A stretch of 50,706 nt of DNA from an uncultured Eisenbergiella sp. GTDB taxonomy: Bacteria > Bacillota > Clostridia > Lachnospirales > Lachnospiraceae. This document shows, in pieces, positions 1 to 7,256 of the stretch; the stretch's first letter is position 1; every line of letters begins with the position of its first letter. The stretch is taken from the NCBI GenBank assembly GCA_947627215.1, contig CANQVD010000029.1, forward strand, positions 1 through 50,706, in the 5' to 3' direction. The notes under the pieces were generated by a model that was not told the DNA's origin, made no database searches, and saw only the letters and a list, made by a program, of their open reading frames with translations. The position numbers were made by a program, and so were the translations under genes.

Positions 1-1570
1 CAACGGTCTTGATCTTCGTGATCACGGTCATGCACAGGCTGGTGATGGTAGCGATGAGCATGAAGGCCATCGGGATGAAGAACATCTTGTTGTTCTTGCC
101 GACATTGCCCAGCCATGCGGCAACCGCCATCAGAGCGATGCCCGCCAGCAACTGGTTGGCAGCGCCGAACAGACCCCAGATCTGGGACAGGCTCAGTCCG
201 CCCAGTACGCAACCGATGCCCACCATGATCAGCGTGCCGGTCAGAGGATAGGTCAGGACCTTGCGGATACCGGTGGCATCCTTATAGGAAGCCTCGCCTT
301 CCTTCAGGAACAGCTCGGAGAACATGAAACGGCTCAGACGGGTACCGGTGTCCAGGCTGGTCAGCGCGAACACGGAAACCGCCAGGGTCAGCAGCGCGTA
401 AACCGTACCGTAAACTTTAGAGGTCTCGGTGCCGAACATGGTAGCGATACCGGCCGCAAACGCAGCCGCGGGAGAACCAAAGCCGCCGCTGGTATAGGTA
501 TTGAACACCATGCCGACAGCGATCAGGGAGATGATGCCCAGCGCGGACTCGATCAGCATGGAGCCGTAGCCGATGGGCTTCGCATCCGCTTCATTCGCCA
601 ACTGCTTGGAAGAAGTACCGGTGGAGATCAGGCTGTGGAAACCGGAGCAGGCGCCGCAGGCCACAGTGATGAACAGCGCCGGGAACATGGTGCCGATGCT
701 GGTCTTCCAGCCGGTCACCATCGGGATCTGGAACGTAGCTGTCCCGGAGAACGCGGAGAAGAAAATGCCGACCAGGGCAACGATCATCATCGCGTAAAGC
801 AGGAAGCTGGAAAGATAGTCACGGGGCTGCAGCAGGATCCACACGGGAACCAGGGAAGCGATCGTGATGTAAGCGCCGATCACGACGATCCACGCCGTGC
901 GGCCCATTGCGAAACCGGTATTCAGACCGAGGACCAGCATCAGGATGATGCAGACGATGCCGCCGATGGTAGCGGGCAGGGTCTTGACGCCGAAGCGGTT
1001 GGTCACGATACCGTAAACGATAGCCAGCGCGACGAACAGCAGGGAAACGATGGCCGTGGTCTCATTTCCGGTAGGCTGTCCGGTGAAGCCCAGCGGATTC
1101 GTGGATGCGAAGGTGCCGGCCACGACGTTCACGAAGGAAGCGATGACCAGGATCAGCACCAGCAGAGCGAACACGATGAACAGCTTCTTCGCCTTGTCGC
1201 CCATGGAATCTTCGATGATCTCACCGACGGATTTGCCGCCGTGACGGACGGACGCAAACAGGGAACCGAAGTCCTGAAGGCCGCCGAAGAAGATACCGCC
1301 GATCACGCACCACAGGAACACGGGCAGCCATCCGAAAACGGAGGCCTGGATCGGTCCGTTGATCGGACCTGCGCCCGCGATGGAAGAGAAATGATGCCCC
1401 ATCAGAACGGCGGGCTTGGCGGCAACATAGTCTACGCCGTCCTCCAGCTCAACCGCAGGCGTCTTTCTCTTGGGGTCGATGCCCCACTCTTTTGCCAGCC
1501 AGGAACCGTAGTAGATGTAGCCTAAGACCAGCAAAACGATCGCTGCTAAGATGATCAGAATAGCAGTCAT
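1..1570 (-). CDS. cstA: Carbon starvation protein CstA (pyruvate/peptide transporter), C-terminus cut by window edge
   Basis: About 523 residues are readable from the ATG at 1570 leftwards; the stop lies outside the window. CstA-family proteins are polytopic inner-membrane transporters linked to uptake of peptides and pyruvate during carbon limitation. The N-terminus (MTAILIILAAIVLLVLGYIY) is a membrane segment, followed by the family-typical PAVLMGHHFSSIAGAGPI stretch, then many hydrophobic helices and the GACSGFHSLISTGTSSKQL region. The start is supported by GGAGAGGTG about 7 nt upstream. The gene is the third in a minus-strand unit after two small uncharacterised genes (20-bp gap). The family assignment is firm; the true substrate (pyruvate or peptides) cannot be read from the sequence. 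Confidence 0.93.
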   Translation of the reverse strand, partial: MTAILIILAAIVLLVLGYIYYGSWLAKEWGIDPKRKTPAVELEDGVDYVAAKPAVLMGHHFSSIAGAGPINGPIQASVFGWLPVFLWCVIGGIFFGGLQDFGSLFASVRHGGKSVGEIIEDSMGDKAKKLFIVFALLVLILVIASFVNVVAGTFASTNPLGFTGQPTGNETTAIVSLLFVALAIVYGIVTNRFGVKTLPATIGGIVCIILMLVLGLNTGFAMGRTAWIVVIGAYITIASLVPVWILLQPRDYLSSFLLYAMMIVALVGIFFSAFSGTATFQIPMVTGWKTSIGTMFPALFITVACGACSGFHSLISTGTSSKQLANEADAKPIGYGSMLIESALGIISLIAVGMVFNTYTSGGFGSPAAAFAAGIATMFGTETSKVYGTVYALLTLAVSVFALTSLDTGTRLSRFMFSELFLKEGEASYKDATGIRKVLTYPLTGTLIMVGIGCVLGGLSLSQIWGLFGAANQLLAGIALMAVAAWLGNVGKNNKMFFIPMAFMLIATITSLCMTVITKIKTV

Positions 1571-1590
1571 AATAAAACACCTCTCCTTTA

Positions 1591-2085
1591 TTATAATTTT
1601 ATATTGCGAAAGAGCTTCTTCAGATCGCGGCCCCTCCTGTTGCAGACCAGCCTCCCCGTGGAAGTCTCCATTGCAATCACCTGATAGTTGCTCCACCCCT
1701 GCAGGGTGTGACGGTAACTCTGATAGCGCTTAAGCCCCGTGATATAGGACGCCGCCTCCGGCGCGATCCGTTCCGCCAGCACGATGAGGACCACGTCCGT
1801 ACTGCGGTGGCTCCAGTGCGGCTTCACCCGGGACAGCCCCGTCTCCCATGCCGTCTCATCCAGCTTCCGGAGCTCCTCCGGCTCCAGGAGATCCGATACG
1901 GCGAAAAACACATACTCATGGGAATCCGCCTCCGCAAGTCTCGCGCTTTTGATCAGAAAAAACTGTTCGTCGTGGGAATGGAAGGCCGCTTCCGCCGCGA
2001 AAGGGGGCGTCACGTCCTCCGTCTTCACATTGTAATAGCGTCTGTAGGACTTTAACAGCCTCTCCAGGACCTCCGAAACGGTCAT
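1591..2085 (-). CDS. Uncharacterised soluble protein, second gene of the cstA unit
   Basis: 164 residues from MTVSEVLERLLKSYRRYYNV; this ATG is preceded by GGAGAGAG, which favours it over the longer in-frame extension to 2157. I do not recognise a domain. There is no signal peptide or membrane segment. The sequence is rich in charged residues, with a basic C-terminus (NRRGRDLKKLFRNIKL). It lies 16 bp after the preceding gene and 20 bp before cstA, so the three genes are very likely one transcript. A role connected with CstA is only inferred from this position. Confidence 0.75.
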   Translation of the reverse strand: MTVSEVLERLLKSYRRYYNVKTEDVTPPFAAEAAFHSHDEQFFLIKSARLAEADSHEYVFFAVSDLLEPEELRKLDETAWETGLSRVKPHWSHRSTDVVLIVLAERIAPEAASYITGLKRYQSYRHTLQGWSNYQVIAMETSTGRLVCNRRGRDLKKLFRNIKL

Positions 2086-2101
2086 ACTCTCTCTCCAAAC
2101 C

Positions 2102-2482
2102 TCAGCCTTCCGCCGTCTCCTCTTTGGCGGGACGCCCGGCGACGGCATGCGGAGCAAGCTGTTCCAGGCATTCCATCAGGACCTTCCCGGCCCTGGCCCC
2201 CGGAAGCTGGATCTGCGCCATTTCTTCTCCCGTCCCGGAGCAGATCACCAGATTCTCCACCTCAAAATCGCCCTTCCCGCAGCAGAGCTTGGCGGGAACC
2301 AGCATCACCCGGCGAAAATACCGGTGAATATCGGTATACGGTATGTAAAACACTTTTCTCATGGAGCGGAAGAAAAACCATGTTTCGCCCAGGCTGACCT
2401 TTCCGATCTTCCGCCCCGCGCCGTACTCCGCCGACAGTTTTTCCCGCTCCGCGGACGGCGCTGTCAAAGGATAAAATCTCAT
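2102..2482 (-). CDS. Uncharacterised protein, first gene of the cstA unit
   Basis: 126 residues from MRFYPLTAPSAEREKLSAEY. An in-frame extension to 2542 crosses the leader hairpin and looks non-coding, so the inner ATG is preferred. The protein has no membrane segment. Its centre (SLGETWFFFRSMRKVFYIPYTDIHRYFRRV) looks like a compact beta-rich domain, and the C-terminus is Ala/Glu-rich. I do not recognise the family. It heads the transcript that continues into the next small gene and cstA, downstream of the promoter at 2610-2638 and the leader palindrome at 2541-2565. Confidence 0.7.
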   Translation of the reverse strand: MRFYPLTAPSAEREKLSAEYGAGRKIGKVSLGETWFFFRSMRKVFYIPYTDIHRYFRRVMLVPAKLCCGKGDFEVENLVICSGTGEEMAQIQLPGARAGKVLMECLEQLAPHAVAGRPAKEETAEG

Positions 2483-2540
2483 TTGCAAGACCCTTCTTCT
2501 GTCCTGCGGCTTGGAGCCTCTTCCTGTAAATATTCCGTTC

Positions 2541-2565
2541 AAAAAATCACGGCGCGCCGTGATTT
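2541..2565 (-). terminator. Terminator-like palindrome in the leader of the cstA unit
   Basis: A perfect 22-bp palindrome (2544-2565) centred on GGCGCGCC is followed on the minus strand by a T run. It sits about 40-60 nt after the predicted start of transcription and about 60 nt before the first start codon, so it could act as an attenuator or end a short leader RNA. Confidence 0.6.
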
Positions 2566-2609
2566 CCCATGCTCGTCATTGAGCAGCCTCTCTGGACAGA
2601 ACCTAGATA

Positions 2610-2638
2610 ATTTTACCACAGGGTTCCCCGTATTTCAA
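2610..2638 (-). promoter_or_regulatory. Sigma-A promoter of the cstA unit
   Basis: On the minus strand TTGAAA (2638-2633), a 17-bp spacer and TAAAAT (2615-2610). Transcription would start near 2603, leaving a ~120-nt leader. The rest of the 377-bp gap between 2483 and 2859 holds the leader palindrome and the aldolase terminator; I see no gene in it. Confidence 0.7.
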
Positions 2639-2784
2639 CAAAAAACTGCAATTTTATTTAGAATTATTTAAGATTTTTAATGCTATTTTTACGCCGTGCC
2701 GAAACATTTGCCAGAGGAGCAGATTCCAGACGGCGCTGTCCGCCGCCTTTTTCTCATTCTATGACGGAGCGCGCCGGAATAGAA

Positions 2785-2815
2785 GCCGCCGCGTCAGCTC
2801 CTGTGACGCGGCGGC
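2785..2815 (-). terminator. Hairpin terminator after the aldolase gene
   Basis: A perfect 12-bp GC-rich stem (2785-2796 with 2804-2815) and a 7-nt loop, 45 bp past the aldolase stop. The trailing T tract on the minus strand is weak (TTCTATT). Confidence 0.6.
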
Positions 2816-2859
2816 ACTCATACACATATTTTTCTGTCAGCGAAGATATCCTTCCGTGA

Positions 2860-3729
2860 TCAGGCCTTGTCCACGGAACCGAACAGCTCCATCTTCTCCT
2901 TCACGGTCGCCTTGATCGCCTCAAAGCCGGGCGCCAGCAGCTTCCGGGGATCGTAGCCCTTGCCCTGCTGATCCTTGCCGGCCTCGATGTACGCTCTGGT
3001 AGCGGCCGTAAACGCAAGCTGGCACTCCGTGTTCACATTGATCTTGGCAACGCCCAGGGTGATGGCCTTTTTGATCATGTCGGCGGGAATGCCGGTGCCG
3101 CCGTGAAGAACCAGCGGCAGATCGCCGGTGAGCTTCTGAACCGCGTCCAGCGTCTCAAAGGAAAGGCCCTTCCAGTTGGCGGGATATTTGCCGTGGATAT
3201 TGCCGATGCCGGCCGCCAGGAAATCGACGCCCAGATCCGCGATCTTCTTGCACTCTTCGGGATCCGCGCACTCGCCCATGCCGATCACGCCGTCCTCTTC
3301 GCCGCCGATGGCGCCCACCTCGGCCTCGATGGAAACGCCCTTTTCATGGGCAGCCTTCACCAGCTCCGTGGTCTTGGCAACATTCTCCTCGATGGGATAA
3401 TGGGAACCGTCGAACATGATGGAGGAGAAGCCGGCCTCCAGGCACTTATAGCAGTGATCGTAGGTGCCGTGGTCCAGATGCAGCGCGACGGGAACCGTAA
3501 TTCCCAGCTCTTCCAGCATCCCGTTGACCATGCCGACAACCGTCTTATAACCGCCCATATACTTGCCCGCGCCCTCGGACACACCGAGAATGACGGGAGA
3601 ATTCAGTTCCTGCGCGGTCTGCAGGATCGCCTTCGTCCACTCCAGGTTGTTGATGTTGAACTGACCGACTGCGTAATGGCCGGCCTTTGCTTTTTTCAGC
3701 ATCTCAGCAGCAGATACTAACATTTCCAT
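2860..3729 (-). CDS. fba: Class II fructose-1,6-bisphosphate aldolase
   Basis: 289 residues. The enzyme is a zinc-dependent aldolase that cleaves fructose-1,6-bisphosphate in glycolysis and acts in reverse in gluconeogenesis. The class II hallmarks are visible: VALHLDHG (catalytic Asp and zinc-binding His), SIEAEVGAIGGEEDG, the zinc-ligand region AAGIGNIHGKYP, VLHGGTGIP and the phosphate-binding stretch KINVNTE. The length is normal for the family. Two ATGs lie six bases apart. GGAGG is 3 nt before the first and 9 nt before the second, so translation may begin at 3723 (MLVSAAEMLKK). A monocistronic transcript is likely, with a -10 TATAAT at 3794-3799 and a terminator hairpin at 2785-2815. Confidence 0.95.
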   Translation of the reverse strand: MEMLVSAAEMLKKAKAGHYAVGQFNINNLEWTKAILQTAQELNSPVILGVSEGAGKYMGGYKTVVGMVNGMLEELGITVPVALHLDHGTYDHCYKCLEAGFSSIMFDGSHYPIEENVAKTTELVKAAHEKGVSIEAEVGAIGGEEDGVIGMGECADPEECKKIADLGVDFLAAGIGNIHGKYPANWKGLSFETLDAVQKLTGDLPLVLHGGTGIPADMIKKAITLGVAKINVNTECQLAFTAATRAYIEAGKDQQGKGYDPRKLLAPGFEAIKATVKEKMELFGSVDKA

Positions 3730-3793
3730 TTACCTCCGTAAATATAGTATTCTTTCAGCGGCAGAAAAAAGCCGCCTGATTCACTTCTCCAAG

Positions 3794-3799
3794 ATTATA
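3794..3799 (-). promoter_or_regulatory. fba: Probable -10 element of the aldolase promoter
   Basis: TATAAT on the minus strand; no good -35 is visible 17 bp upstream. A GCGGC...GCCGC hairpin lies in the ~60-nt leader between this site and the start codon. Confidence 0.4.
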
Positions 3800-3850
3800 C
3801 CCTAAATCCGTAAAAAAAGGAATACACAACATCATTTTTTTCGTAAAACG

Positions 3851-4072
3851 TCATCCCCGGAAAACGGCCCCGCCGAAAGGAGCGCCCTTCGTCTCCGGCC
3901 CGCGGGCATTCCGCTTTCCCGGACCGTAGAAAAACGCCGGTGCCCGGCGAGGTCCCTCACGAGCCCGGCATCCGCTGCGTTTTTCTTCGAGCGGGAGCGT
4001 GTCCGGAAACGGAATGCCCGCGGGCCGGAGACGAAGGGCGCTCCTTTCGGCGGGGCCGTTCCCAGGGGACGA
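3851..4072. repeat. Long-hairpin element 1 (63-bp arms, shared apical module)
   Basis: The arms 3863-3913 and 4010-4060 are perfect 51-bp inverted copies. Pairing continues outward to 3851/4072 with four mismatches. Inside lie TTTCCCGGACCGT-AGAAAAACGC (3915-3937) and a 38-base segment at 3972-4009 that matches element 2 (17760-17797) at 36 of 38 positions. The element starts 10 bp past the stop of the lipid kinase gene. It fills most of the 353-bp gap 3730-4082, which otherwise holds only the aldolase promoter. Confidence 0.9.
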
Positions 4073-4082
4073 TGGAGCCGCT

Positions 4083-4979
4083 TTATTCCGCCGGCGTCAT
4101 GATGGAGAGGGCCTGCTTCCGGTTCTCGATCCGCACCGACGTATGCCGTCCGCCGAATTCCCCGTCCAGCGTCCAGGAAACCTCCTCCTCCGACTCCACC
4201 TCCAGCCGCGCGGTCTTGAAGCAGTACATCAGGGCCGTATCGATATCCTGCGCCGCCAGCGCGCTCAGGATCCGATTGATCTCCTCCAGGTTCCTTGGCC
4301 GCCGGATCAGCGTCACCTCAAAAAGGCCGTCGCACAGATCCACAAACTTCCCGGTGATCCCCCTGAAGCCGGCCACGGAGGTGGAATTGGTCACCATTCC
4401 GTAGAGAAAATCGCCCTCGATCACCGTTTCCTCCGCCGTGACCTTCAGGCGAAAGGATCTGACCGAGCCCAGCTTTTTGACGCTTTCCAGCACGTAGGCC
4501 AGATGGCCCAGCACGTTTTTGATCTCCTGGGGCGTCTCATAGGAGACCTCCGTCAGCAGCCCGAACGCCGCGATATAGACGAAGGTTCTGTCATTGAAGG
4601 CCCCCACGTCGCACAGAAACGGCCGCCCCTCCACCGCCACGGCGGCGGAACGCTTCATGCTCCTTGGCAGATGCAGGCTGTTGGCGAAATCGTTGGTGCT
4701 GCCCGCCGGAACATAGCCCACAGGACACCTCCGGCCGCTCTTCATCAGACCGTTCACCACCTCGTCCAGCGTGCCGTCCCCACCGCTGCAGACCACCAGA
4801 TCGTAACCGTCCTCCCGATCCCGGGCCAGCTCCACGGCCTCTCCCGCATACTGGGTGGGTCTGGCCGTGACGAGATAGCCGGCCTTCGTAAAAATATCGA
4901 GAATGTCCGTCAGGCTGCTTTTGATCTGACCCTTTCCAGCCCTTGGATTGTATATGAACAGCAGTTTTTTCCCTGCCAT
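4083..4979 (-). CDS. Diacylglycerol/lipid kinase family protein
   Basis: 298 residues from MAGKKLLFIYNPRAGKG, chosen because GGAGGGCG precedes this ATG; the extension to 5054 runs through a hairpin. The DAGK catalytic domain occupies roughly residues 5-130: the phosphate-binding NPRAGKG near the N-terminus, CSGGDGTLDEVVNGL as the nucleotide-binding signature, and PAGSTNDFANSL. The C-terminal beta domain ends with WTLDGEFGG, typical of YegS/DgkB-like lipid kinases. It likely phosphorylates diacylglycerol or a related lipid at the inner membrane face. Family-level call only. It stands alone between tandem terminators and hairpin element 1. Confidence 0.9.
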   Translation of the reverse strand: MAGKKLLFIYNPRAGKGQIKSSLTDILDIFTKAGYLVTARPTQYAGEAVELARDREDGYDLVVCSGGDGTLDEVVNGLMKSGRRCPVGYVPAGSTNDFANSLHLPRSMKRSAAVAVEGRPFLCDVGAFNDRTFVYIAAFGLLTEVSYETPQEIKNVLGHLAYVLESVKKLGSVRSFRLKVTAEETVIEGDFLYGMVTNSTSVAGFRGITGKFVDLCDGLFEVTLIRRPRNLEEINRILSALAAQDIDTALMYCFKTARLEVESEEEVSWTLDGEFGGRHTSVRIENRKQALSIMTPAE

Positions 4980-5017
4980 AACGCCCTCCGCTCTGATCCC
5001 GTGCCCGCGCTGAAAAC

Positions 5018-5072
5018 GCCCGCCCATGCCGGGCGGGCAAAGGAAAGGGGGCATATCCTTCCATATGCCCCC
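5018..5072 (-). terminator. Tandem hairpins ending the hprK-whiA-crh operon
   Basis: The first hairpin has a 10-bp stem at 5047-5056/5063-5072, followed on the minus strand by TTTCCTTT. The second has an 8-bp GC stem at 5018-5025/5031-5038, followed by GTTTTC. Both lie between the HPr-like gene and the lipid kinase. Confidence 0.7.
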
Positions 5073-5085
5073 GCAGCTTCCGCTC

Positions 5086-5343
5086 TTAATTCCTGCCGCA
5101 AAGATAATCTGTCATGTCAGCGACTGCTTCTTCCTCATCCGGTCCGTCGGCGATCACTGTTACCATCTCACCGCTGTCAAGCCCGAGACTCATCATGCCC
5201 ATGATGCTCTTGGCGTTCACTTTCTTGCCTTCGACCTGCAGGTAAACCGAACTGCTGTGCTTGCTCGCCACCTGAACAAGCATCGCGACCGGCCTCGCCT
5301 CCAGGCCCTGCTCCAGCTTAATCGTCACAGCTTTCTGTTTCAT
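5086..5343 (-). CDS. Crh-like HPr paralogue (His15 replaced by Glu)
   Basis: 85 residues from MKQKAVTIKLEQGLEARP; a near-perfect GGAGGAG lies 8 nt before the ATG. The fold signature is HPr, but position 15, where phosphocarrier HPr has the His that takes phosphate from enzyme I, is Glu (GLEARP). The regulatory serine is kept at position 46 (NAKSIMGMMSLG). A protein of this kind cannot carry phosphate in the PTS but can be Ser-phosphorylated by HPr kinase, as Bacillus Crh (Gln15) does in carbon catabolite repression through CcpA. HprK is encoded in the same cluster. The gene follows whiA by 16 bp, as crh does in Bacillus. Confidence 0.85.
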   Translation of the reverse strand: MKQKAVTIKLEQGLEARPVAMLVQVASKHSSSVYLQVEGKKVNAKSIMGMMSLGLDSGEMVTVIADGPDEEEAVADMTDYLCGRN

Positions 5344-5359
5344 AATTTTCTCCTCCTTT

Positions 5360-6298
5360 TTATGACCTGATGTTATCCGCCAACTCACACAGCTTTCTCA
5401 AACGATGATTCACGCCCGACTTCCCCACAGGCGGGTCCAGACAGGCCCCCAGCTCCTTCAGGGGCGCGTCGGGATTCTCCAGCCGCACCTGTGCCATCTG
5501 ACGCAGGTTCGCGGGCAGCTTTTCGAATCCGTATTTTTCCTTCAGAAACAGAATATCCTCCACCTGCTTCGCGGCCGCGTTCACCGTCTTCGCAATGTTG
5601 GCAGTTTCGCAGTTTACCCTCCGGTTTACGGTATTGCGCACATCCCGAAACACTCTGGAATTTTCAAAATCCAGCAGCGCCCTGTGGGCCTCCGTCAGAT
5701 TCAGGAAGTCCGCGATCCCGGCGCCTTCCTTCACGTAGACCACGCGATACTTTTTCCGCATCACGATATGGGCCTCGATCCCGAATCCCGCCAGAAGCTC
5801 CTGCACCTGCAGTGCCTGAGGCTCCTGTCCGCAGACGATCTCCAGATGATACCCCTTTTCCGGATCGCTCATGGAGCCCGCGCAGAGGAACGCTCCCCGC
5901 AGGAAAGCCCTCTGGCAGCATGTGCTGCGAACGACGAGCCGGTTCACCGGCGACCGCAGAAAATCCGCCGGCAGTTCCCCGCCGGCATCCAGGTATCGGG
6001 TGCTTTGCAAAACCTTCCGCACCAGCTCCTGGTCGTCGACCGCAAGCTGATACGTCCCGTTCTCCCCTTTCTGCAAAACCTTTGCTTCCGTACTCATCTT
6101 AAACGCTTTCTCCAGCAATGTAAAGCATTTTCTGACAATTAAAGCGTTTTCCGCCCGGATTTTTAGAAAAATTCCGGATTTCGACACACGCAGGGACCCG
6201 CAGAAATGCAGGATCGCGGCCAGCTCCGCGATCTGACAGTGCCTCGCCGTCCCCGTGCGGCAGTACAGCTCTTCTTTTACCTTCGATGAAAACGACAT
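5360..6298 (-). CDS. whiA: WhiA, DNA-binding regulator with degenerate homing-endonuclease fold
   Basis: 312 residues, the usual length. It starts MSFSSKVKEELYCR and carries the LAGLIDADG-derived N-terminal domain (CGSLRVSKSG, FLRGAFLCAGSMSDPEKGYHLEI) followed by the helix-turn-helix C-terminal half (NCETANIAKTVNAAAKQVEDI; PLKELGACLDPPVGKSGVNHRL). WhiA proteins regulate cell division and chromosome segregation genes in Gram-positives. It sits directly between rapZ and the Crh-like gene. No yvcK homologue is present between rapZ and whiA, unlike the Bacillus order. Confidence 0.95.
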   Translation of the reverse strand: MSFSSKVKEELYCRTGTARHCQIAELAAILHFCGSLRVSKSGIFLKIRAENALIVRKCFTLLEKAFKMSTEAKVLQKGENGTYQLAVDDQELVRKVLQSTRYLDAGGELPADFLRSPVNRLVVRSTCCQRAFLRGAFLCAGSMSDPEKGYHLEIVCGQEPQALQVQELLAGFGIEAHIVMRKKYRVVYVKEGAGIADFLNLTEAHRALLDFENSRVFRDVRNTVNRRVNCETANIAKTVNAAAKQVEDILFLKEKYGFEKLPANLRQMAQVRLENPDAPLKELGACLDPPVGKSGVNHRLRKLCELADNIRS

Positions 6299-6374
6299 CT
6301 TTCAAATCCCCGCGGCGCTCCGCGAAAATATCCCCACGGTCCGGCTCCGCGTCCTGCGGCTTTGCGGTCCGCCC

Positions 6375-7235
6375 CTATATATCCCTGTGGCTCAGCGTCA
6401 CGCCGTATCCGGCTCCCGGACTTTTCAGCTTCCGGTAAAGCTCGTTGGCCAGCGTCACGCTCCGGTGCTTCCCGCCGGTACACCCGATCCCCACCACGAG
6501 CTGATATTTTCCTTCCCGGACATAGTTGGGAATCAGGAACTGAAGCATTTCCGTCAGCCTGTCCAGAAACGCGCCGGCCTCCGGAAAGGACATGACATAG
6601 TCCCTTACGTCCTTGTCGTTTCCGGTCATCTCCTTCAGCTCGTCGATATAAAAGGGATTGGGCAGGAACCGCACGTCAAACACCAGATCCGCATCCGCCG
6701 GGATGCCGTGCTTGAACCCAAAAGAAAGTATATTGATCATGAGGCTGTTATATTCCTCATTTTTTACAAAAATACGGTCGAGCTCTTCCTTCAGCTCCCG
6801 CGTCAGCAGCTTTGAGGTGTCGATGACATAATCCGCATCCTTTTTGATATGCTTCAGAATATCCCGTTCTCTGGAAATGCCGTCCTCCACTCTGGGGCGG
6901 TCGGGCGTACACAGCGGATGCATCCGGCGGCTCTCCTTATAGCGCTTCAGGAGAACGCTGTCCGACGCCTCCATGAAAAGGATCTCGAAGGGCATACCGT
7001 TCTGTCTGAGGGAACGCAGGATCTGTTCCACCTGCAAAAAGGACTGATCCGTGCGCACATCCACTCCCATGGCCACCCGGGTGATTTCCGCGTTTGGCTC
7101 GGACAGAAGCTCCATAAATTTCTCGATCAGGCGGAGCGGAAGATTGTCCACACAATAATAGCCCATATCCTCCAGCATCCGCAGGGCGGTGTTCTTTCCC
7201 CCGCCGCTCATTCCGGTCACGATCACAAATCTCAT
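6375..7235 (-). CDS. rapZ: RapZ/YvcJ nucleotide-binding protein
   Basis: 286 residues, the normal length. The N-terminal P-loop domain reads VIVTGMSGGGKNTALRMLED, and the C-terminal domain contains GCTGGKHRSV, the conserved RapZ signature. Family members bind nucleotides. In Enterobacteria RapZ controls glucosamine-6-phosphate synthase through small RNAs; in Bacillus YvcJ affects competence. The last Walker A position is Asn (GKN) where most P-loops have Ser or Thr. GGGGGAT precedes the ATG. It lies 21 bp after murB and upstream of whiA, the standard cluster position. Confidence 0.95.
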   Translation of the reverse strand: MRFVIVTGMSGGGKNTALRMLEDMGYYCVDNLPLRLIEKFMELLSEPNAEITRVAMGVDVRTDQSFLQVEQILRSLRQNGMPFEILFMEASDSVLLKRYKESRRMHPLCTPDRPRVEDGISRERDILKHIKKDADYVIDTSKLLTRELKEELDRIFVKNEEYNSLMINILSFGFKHGIPADADLVFDVRFLPNPFYIDELKEMTGNDKDVRDYVMSFPEAGAFLDRLTEMLQFLIPNYVREGKYQLVVGIGCTGGKHRSVTLANELYRKLKSPGAGYGVTLSHRDI

Positions 7236-7256
7236 TGGTATCCCCCGCCGTACGCT

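Noticed and set aside
635-1525. Plus-strand open frame opposite cstA, rich in Asp/His/Gln
   Set aside because: Composition and position show it to be the reverse reading of the cstA coding sequence.
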